DNA of 8,677 bases, taken from positions 1 through 8,677 of the forward strand of contig JAISZP010000053.1 of NCBI GenBank assembly GCA_031269135.1. Direction: 5' to 3'. The notes beneath the pieces are model-generated. The model searched no databases. It was not told the DNA's origin and saw only the letters and a program-made list of their open reading frames with translations. This DNA comes from Deltaproteobacteria bacterium (GTDB lineage: Bacteria; Desulfobacterota; Desulfarculia; Adiutricales; Adiutricaceae). Below are positions 4,367-8,677 of the stretch, piece by piece; position 1 is the stretch's first letter, and every line of letters begins with the position of its first letter. A program made the translations under genes and the position numbers.

Positions 4367-6268
4367 GTCGTTAGTATGCAGTAGTTGATCTTCCGAATCG
4401 TCATTCGGATTAGAGCCTTCTTTGACGATTTCTTCTTCGTAATTCGAGCGCTCTATACGGTGCTGCAAAGAACGCCTCGACAGTCCCAGCATTGTGGCCG
4501 CTTCGGTTTTGTTGTCGTCGTTTTGCTTTAGGGCAATTTTGATGAAAAACCGTTCGACGGCATAGAGTATATCATCGAGCTTAATGGGCGTTCCGTTCCA
4601 GTCAGGGGTAAGTTCACTGGGAAGTTGGGGTTTGGCGAAATGCTCTTTGGGAACGGCCACTAATTCCACCGGGTTTAGGTCGGCTAAACTAAAGGCCATC
4701 AACCTGGCCCGCAAGCGAAAGGGGCTGATGGACAGCAAAGAGGAGACTCTATTGCGTATGCCCCCTGCGGTGAGCATGGCGTTGTACAGATAATAACCCT
4801 CCAAAGACGTCAGGATGTTGTTGAGACCTCCGGCCGGCAGCGTAAAATTCGAGAAATCGGTTTGCGCTTGTTGCGGGTTGTCGCCTTGAGCCGCCGAGGC
4901 CGGTAGAGGCGCGCCTGTCGTCGGCGAGGCCGATGACGGCGCCCCCGACGGCGACATCGGCTGATTTGTCCCTGATGCGTTTGAAGCCGGCTGAGTAGGG
5001 GGCGTCATAGCATGAGGCGAAATGAAAGGAGGCAGGATTTTTGGGGCGCCTTGACCTTTCGTCAGTTCATCAAAAAATGTGGGCGTGTTTAAGCTCCCCC
5101 TCTTAAAATCCGCTAAGTGCAGACTCTCCGGAAGAATTATGTTCGACTGCTCAAGGGCGACCGAGCGCTCGATGATGTTTTCCAGCTCTCTGACGTTTCC
5201 AGGGAAATGGTAGCGCGAGAGGATGTCAAGAGCATAGGTGGAGAGCTTGCGGACATCTTTTTTTTGCTGACGACTGTACTTTTCCAAAAAATAATGAGCT
5301 AAAAGAGGGATATCCATAGTCCGTTCCCTAAGGGGCGGAATGTGGATGTTTATGACGTTCAGGCGGTAGTAAAGGTCTTCCCGGAAGCGACCGGCTATTA
5401 TTTCGGATTCCAAGCTCTTGTTGGTGGCGGCGATGAAGCGCACGTCCGTTTCCTGCTCGGCGTTCCCGCCGACAGGCCGAAAGGTCCTCTCCTGGACCAC
5501 TCGTAGAAGTTTCACCTGCATAGGAATCGTAAGTTCAGCCAATTCGTCCAAAAAAAGAGTCCCTCCGTCGGCGGTGGCCATCAGGCCGAGCTTGTCGGTC
5601 GCGGCGCCGGTGAAGGCCCCTTTTTTATAGCCGAAAAGTTCGCTCTCGACTAATTGCTCGGGCATGCCGCCGCAGTTGATGGCGACGAAATTTTTGTCGG
5701 CTCGGTCTGAATTGGAATGGACCGCTCGGGCGACCAGTTCTTTGCCTGTCCCGCTCTCTCCGGTTATGAGGATGCTGGTGGTCGTCAGAGCCGCCCGCTT
5801 GATTAAGTCGTAGACCTGCAGCATGGCCGGAGAAGAACCGACCAAGCCGCTGAAGCGCTGGTTGTTGATGACCAACTTGGCCAGAGATTCTCTCTCGATA
5901 TTCACGTTTCTGTGGGCTAGAGCGGAATCGATGGCCGACATCAGTTCGGTCGGTCTGAATGGTTTGGGGATAAAGTCGTAAGCGCCATACTTCATGGCTT
6001 CAACAGCTTTATCATCGCTGGCGTAGGCGGAGATCAAAATTAAAGTGGTTTGGCGATTTTCTTGCCTCAGGCGCTTTAAGACCTCAAGTCCAGTCAAGCC
6101 GGGCATACGGATGTCGCAGATGATCAGATCATACTCGCGCGCCAAGGCCATCTCCAGTCCTTTTTGGCCGTTTTCGGCCAATTCGACTGTGTGCCCGGCG
6201 TTGCGGATTATCATCTCCATGACTTCACGGAGACTTAAATCATCGTCAACCACTAAAATATTGCTCAC
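4355..6268 (-). CDS. NtrC-family sigma-54-dependent response regulator with two Fis-type segments
   Basis: The 637-residue protein starts with a receiver domain (about 3-120): acidic pocket DDD (8-10), phospho-acceptor D52 (CDIRMPG) and K102 (PKPF). The AAA+ domain follows (about 140-370): Walker A GESGTGKE (170-177), GAFTGA (217-222), Walker B GGTLFLDE (235-242), and the usual FREDLYYRL arginines. After a Pro/Ser/Ala-rich linker (about 405-475) come two Fis-like regions. The first (about 479-527) is diverged and the second (about 563-612) is canonical (TEAATMLGLSRRSLQHRI). One such domain is normal for the family. The C-terminus is acidic, with DDSED and DVDD. It would activate sigma-54 promoters after phosphorylation by a histidine kinase not present in the window. 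The start is GTG, supported by AAAAGG 7 bases upstream and by receiver-domain alignment from residue 2. It stands alone between two repeat-containing spacers. Confidence 0.92.
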   Translation of the reverse strand: MSNILVVDDDLSLREVMEMIIRNAGHTVELAENGQKGLEMALAREYDLIICDIRMPGLTGLEVLKRLRQENRQTTLILISAYASDDKAVEAMKYGAYDFIPKPFRPTELMSAIDSALAHRNVNIERESLAKLVINNQRFSGLVGSSPAMLQVYDLIKRAALTTTSILITGESGTGKELVARAVHSNSDRADKNFVAINCGGMPEQLVESELFGYKKGAFTGAATDKLGLMATADGGTLFLDELAELTIPMQVKLLRVVQERTFRPVGGNAEQETDVRFIAATNKSLESEIIAGRFREDLYYRLNVINIHIPPLRERTMDIPLLAHYFLEKYSRQQKKDVRKLSTYALDILSRYHFPGNVRELENIIERSVALEQSNIILPESLHLADFKRGSLNTPTFFDELTKGQGAPKILPPFISPHAMTPPTQPASNASGTNQPMSPSGAPSSASPTTGAPLPASAAQGDNPQQAQTDFSNFTLPAGGLNNILTSLEGYYLYNAMLTAGGIRNRVSSLLSISPFRLRARLMAFSLADLNPVELVAVPKEHFAKPQLPSELTPDWNGTPIKLDDILYAVERFFIKIALKQNDDNKTEAATMLGLSRRSLQHRIERSNYEEEIVKEGSNPNDDSEDQLLHTNDVDD

Positions 6269-6281
6269 GCTTCAACCTTTT
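6269..6281 (-). promoter_or_regulatory. Shine-Dalgarno site that fixes the GTG start of the response regulator
   Basis: On the minus strand AAAAGG (6276-6281) lies 7 bases before GTG at 6268-6266. The receiver domain needs exactly this frame and start (SNILVVDDD), so the GTG is well supported. Confidence 0.65.
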
Positions 6282-6315
6282 GACGCTGTAAAAGTCGGAT
6301 TCGTAAAAACGTCTT

Positions 6316-6455
6316 TGAGAAATCGTCTTTTAAAAATCATCCGTCAAAAATCATCTATCAGAAATCGTCTTTTAAAAATCATCCGTCAAAAATCGTCTAT
6401 CAGAAATCGTCTTTTAAAAATCATCCGTCAAAAATCAACTATCAGAAATCATCTT
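6316..6455 (-). repeat. Ten 14-base tandem repeats, in 42-base triplets, each built on the end of the DUF2461 gene
   Basis: Read on the minus strand, the array is ten consecutive 14-base units of the form NNGAYGATTTYTGA. The first (6442-6455, AAGATGATTTCTGA) is the actual end of the DUF2461 coding region, encoding the last residues DDF and the stop. The nine that follow (6316-6441) are non-coding. Units of types TAGAYGATTTTTGA, CGGATGATTTTTAA and AAGACGATTTCTGA cycle in that order, giving three 42-base super-repeats with only a few substitutions. Almost every unit carries its own TGA or TAA; the last has TCA. The array fills most of the 173-base spacer before the response-regulator gene. Confidence 0.9.
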
Positions 6456-7245
6456 GATGGATGCGTTTGGTGGAACCGTGATTTTCGGTTCCGTCTTGAG
6501 CCGTGTTTACGACCGGCTGTTGTTCAAGTTCGGTTTTACGTCTCTGCGCCCACGAATTTTCACGTAAATTCACCAACCAATGATACAGGTCGGCGCCTAT
6601 CAAAAGATTTTTCGCTATGATATCCGCGGCATCACTGGAAAACAATTCAGCCTCATTCGTATTTTCTCTCCACGTGTAAAGCCCGGTATGATTGCACCAC
6701 TCTTGGTAGTAGGAATTCTTTTTAAAACCGGCGGGAACAGTCCTTATATCCGGATCGGGTTGGTTAAAACCAGCTTTAAGGCTTAATGAAACAGTTATTG
6801 ATTGAAACTCTAGAAACCTATCGAAGTCCAACAGCACATCGCGGTAAGCTTTAAGCATGTCGGGAGGAAAGGCGTAGCAACCAACCGACCAAATCCAGCG
6901 GTTGCTGGAAATTTGAAAGTAAAAACAAGGACTCTCCAATTTGCCTTCAGGATAATCGCTCCACCAGATAAGTCCTAAATGGCCTTTGTAAGGCGACTTG
7001 TCGCTGGAAAAACGAGTGTCTCTATGCAAACGATATATCGAGCGATCGATTTTGGGATCGGCTATCACCTCTTTTTTTACGCGGCTGTTGAGAATCGCGC
7101 CTACCGACGTCACCAGCTCTCTGGCCGGCTCGATGATGTTTTTTTCGATTTTGTCTTTGTTGTCTTTGTACCACTTGCGATCAGTACAATTCTCCAAACA
7201 AGCCAAAAGGCGAAGCGATTCTTTGTTTAGGCGCGGCGACGACAT
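6442..7245 (-). CDS. DUF2461 (TIGR02453-type) family protein
   Basis: I recognise the DUF2461 pattern. An N-terminal segment (LLACLENCTDRKWYKDNKDKI) corresponds to the family's 'FL..L..NN...WF..NK' region. A central YRLHRDTRFSSDKSPYK matches the family's hallmark 'R..RD.RFs.DK.PYK'. An aromatic stretch (CFYFQISSNRWIWSVGCYAF) follows. The biochemical function of the family is not established, and I infer none. I chose ATG at 7245 (267 residues) because it places the start just before the conserved region. A TTG at 7287 in the same frame would give 281 residues and overlap the YchF-like stop, but has no visible ribosome binding site. The C-terminal tail is polar and ends HQDDF; its last codons are the first unit of the downstream 14-base array. 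It is probably in one operon with the YchF-like and zinc-module genes upstream. Confidence 0.85.
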   Translation of the reverse strand: MSSPRLNKESLRLLACLENCTDRKWYKDNKDKIEKNIIEPARELVTSVGAILNSRVKKEVIADPKIDRSIYRLHRDTRFSSDKSPYKGHLGLIWWSDYPEGKLESPCFYFQISSNRWIWSVGCYAFPPDMLKAYRDVLLDFDRFLEFQSITVSLSLKAGFNQPDPDIRTVPAGFKKNSYYQEWCNHTGLYTWRENTNEAELFSSDAADIIAKNLLIGADLYHWLVNLRENSWAQRRKTELEQQPVVNTAQDGTENHGSTKRIHQDDF

Positions 7246-7283
7246 GTCTCTAAAACTCGTACTTACGCTGGGAGCGATTATTG

Positions 7284-8294
7284 TCAAACATTGAATCTAA
7301 AATGGACGATATCGCCGTCGGCTACGGCATATGTCTTTCCTTCAAGCCGAAAAACACCTTTCTTCTTAGCCTCGTTAAATCCGCCGGAAGCTTTGAAGTC
7401 TTCGAAAGCGACCACTTCAGCCCGAATAAACCCCTTTTGAATGTCTGAATGGATTTGTCCGGCGGCATAGAGGGCGCTTTCGCCGTTAGGCATCGTCCAG
7501 GCTCGGCATTCATCTTCGCCCACGGTGAAAAAACTGACTAGATCCATCAAGTCGTACAGCGTTTTGACGACTCTTTCGGCTATGAGTTCTTTTACGCCGT
7601 AATCGGCCATAAATTCCTGAGCTTCCTGGGGAGAAAGCTGTCTGAGTTCTTCTTCCAACCGGCCTCGTAGAGCCAGGGAAGGTAGAGGCAAGGGAGGGAC
7701 GGAGTTTTCGTCGCCGTCATCGGCGAGGTTGACTAAAACCATTATGGGTTTGGCTGAAAGTAGGCCAAAACCCCTAAGTTTCGGGGATTTGACGATCTCT
7801 CTAAGATCTCTGAGCGGCTTTTCGGCCTCCAACTGAGTGAAGGCTATTTCCAAAAGCAAGGCCTCTTCCGGGTCGTTTTTGCGGCCTCTCTTTTTTTCTT
7901 CGGCGAGTCTCTCCAAGCGTTTGGAGACAGTCAGATAATCCGAGACAAGAAGCTCCGAGGCGAGAGAACTCACGCGCTCGATCAAATTCGAGCTTTCCAA
8001 ATTGGGAAAGGCGCCGACCACCATCAAGAGCACATCGGCGTCTCTGGCCTTCTCCAAACAGAGTTTTAAGACTTCATTGGGTTCTCCCAATGGTTTGGGG
8101 AGATAAAGGTCGACTCTGGCCGGGGTGTGTTTGCGCGGTTTGAAGAGAGCGGTCAGGTAATCTAGGCGCTCATCTTGCACGATAGCCTCGCCCTGTCTCA
8201 TATCCTGATGAACGGGCGATTGTCCCTGACCGGTCAGAGCTCGAAATACGGTTTCACGACCGGACTGGGGGGCGCCAATCAAGCAGATTTTCAT
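7284..8294 (-). CDS. YchF-like (DUF933/TGS) P-loop protein with degenerate nucleotide-binding motifs
   Basis: The C-terminal third (about 253-336) is clearly the YchF TGS-like domain: GEDECRAWTMPNG, AAGQIHSDIQKGFIRAEV and the ending DGDIVHFRFNV are strongly conserved. The N-terminal P-loop domain is not. YchF normally has GxPNVGKST; here it is GAPQSGRET (7-15), so the phosphate-binding lysine is Arg13 and the adjacent Mg-ligand serine is Glu14. The G3 DxAGLV region reads VDLYLPKPL, and the base-recognition NxxE region reads NLAD (around 199-202). A charged helical insert with ERLAEEKKRGRK (about 127-138) matches the coiled-coil region of YchF. Length is 336 against about 363 for YchF. YchF itself hydrolyses ATP and associates with ribosomes; this version probably binds nucleotide poorly or not at all. 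The start ATG overlaps the preceding stop (ATGA), implying coupled translation. Confidence 0.85.
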   Translation of the reverse strand: MKICLIGAPQSGRETVFRALTGQGQSPVHQDMRQGEAIVQDERLDYLTALFKPRKHTPARVDLYLPKPLGEPNEVLKLCLEKARDADVLLMVVGAFPNLESSNLIERVSSLASELLVSDYLTVSKRLERLAEEKKRGRKNDPEEALLLEIAFTQLEAEKPLRDLREIVKSPKLRGFGLLSAKPIMVLVNLADDGDENSVPPLPLPSLALRGRLEEELRQLSPQEAQEFMADYGVKELIAERVVKTLYDLMDLVSFFTVGEDECRAWTMPNGESALYAAGQIHSDIQKGFIRAEVVAFEDFKASGGFNEAKKKGVFRLEGKTYAVADGDIVHFRFNV

Positions 8295-8575
8295 TTTTTT
8301 TGTTCCGGTTCTTCGTTTAAGACGTCTTGCATTATTTTTTCAGCGCACGCGTCGCAGTATCCGTGGCTACAGGTCACGTTGGCGTACATCTCCAAAAATC
8401 TGTCCAAAGAAAGCCATTGATTGCTTGAGTATTTTACATTGCGGCATTTTGAGCAAACCGTTATCACGCCATCTAAGATCTTAAGCTTCAACTCGCTGTT
8501 TTCTTTCTTTAATCTAGCGATTTCCTCTTTAAGGGCTTGTTCCGCTTTGTGAGCTTGGCTTGATTGTTCTTTCAT
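8291..8575 (-). CDS. Small coiled-coil protein with C-terminal zinc-ribbon-like module
   Basis: The 94-residue product has a charged helical N-terminus (about 5-35, heptad-like LKEEIARLKKENSELKLKI) predicted as coiled coil. A cysteine module follows: CSKC (41-44), then W54, then CSHGYCDAC (69-77). The pattern CxxC-(R/K)...W...Y...SHGxCxxC is known at the C-terminus of many bacterial response regulators and PAS/kinase proteins, usually as 'ICxxCKxIR...W...FSHGICPxC'. Here it stands alone without a signalling domain. C41, C44, C74 and C77, with H71 nearby, would be the metal ligands. The zinc role is inferred from the spacing. Its stop overlaps the YchF-like start by four bases (ATGA). The ATG follows a GGGGA ribosome-binding-like stretch. 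It is the first gene of the apparent three-gene operon. Confidence 0.8.
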   Translation of the reverse strand: MKEQSSQAHKAEQALKEEIARLKKENSELKLKILDGVITVCSKCRNVKYSSNQWLSLDRFLEMYANVTCSHGYCDACAEKIMQDVLNEEPEQKK

Positions 8576-8677
8576 ACAATTTCCCCAAGGAAACCCCTAG
8601 GCTTTAGCCTAGGGGAGGAATTGGGGGTTGCTTTTTCTCAACCCTCGAATACTCATACCCATCGCCTCTCTGAACAA
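8576..8677 (-). promoter_or_regulatory. Leader with stacked hairpins upstream of the zinc-module operon
   Basis: In about 60 bases there are several short stems. The best is CCCCTAGGCT (8594-8603) with AGCCTAGGGG (8606-8615), a perfect 10-base palindrome around TT. GGGTTG (8625-8630) pairs with CAACCC (8639-8644). TTTCC and GGAAA frame the GGGG near the start codon (about 8580-8593). Read on the minus strand no U-tract follows the main stem, so it does not look like a normal intrinsic terminator. It could be the tail of a gene beyond the right edge, an mRNA leader structure masking the ribosome binding site, or a short repeat-type palindrome. No confident promoter is visible. Confidence 0.45.

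Noticed and set aside
6316..6455. CRISPR array
   Set aside because: The units are contiguous 14-mers without unique spacers, and no cas genes are present.
6045..6620. 191-codon plus-strand open frame with a 14-residue repeat (RNRLLKIIRQKSS)
   Set aside because: The frame runs antisense to the start of the response regulator and the end of the DUF2461 gene. The residue repeats are simply the 42-base DNA repeats read in the other direction. It has no family resemblance and no ribosome binding site.
6998..7294. 98-codon plus-strand open frame antisense to DUF2461
   Set aside because: It overlaps the conserved DUF2461 core on the other strand and has no recognisable motifs.

Overview
The window holds one AT-rich left segment (about 1-1430) and a longer, GC-richer block in which every convincing gene lies on the minus strand (1745-8575). 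I read it as a chromosomal piece of a Gram-negative, sigma-54-using bacterium. A Desulfobacterota/deltaproteobacterial host is my best guess. It rests on two bacterial enhancer-binding proteins (bEBPs) close together, a small zinc module of the 'CxxC ... SHGxCxxC' type often fused to signalling proteins in that group, and a divergent YchF-like protein. This is inference; there is no rRNA or other phylogenetic marker.

Left segment: the 3' end of an unrecognised plus-strand gene (3-200), an AT-rich spacer with a possible 22-codon ORF, then a complete radical SAM/SPASM protein (377-1429). Its composition differs visibly from the rest, so it is probably a transferred island. Next to it is a 315-base spacer with a 76-base nested inverted repeat, possibly the remnant of a small mobile element, and a run of degenerate 16-base repeats.

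Minus-strand block, in transcription order from the right: a leader with stacked hairpins; a 94-residue coiled-coil/zinc protein overlapping by ATGA a YchF-like (DUF933) protein with a ruined P-loop; a DUF2461 protein; a spacer made largely of ten 14-base repeats; an NtrC-type response regulator with two Fis-type DNA-binding segments; a 334-base spacer with a candidate promoter; then a malic-enzyme homologue that has lost most of its active site, followed after 2 bases by a PspF-like bEBP.

The most unusual points are these. (1) Two minus-strand genes are followed by tandem repeats whose unit copies the gene's own final codons plus stop codon; because the 14-base period is not a multiple of three, stops fall in all frames. 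(2) A malic-enzyme-derived pseudoenzyme is in an apparent operon with a PspF-like activator that lacks one of its conserved arginines, which suggests a metabolite-sensing regulatory pair. (3) The YchF homologue has lost the P-loop lysine and the adjacent serine.
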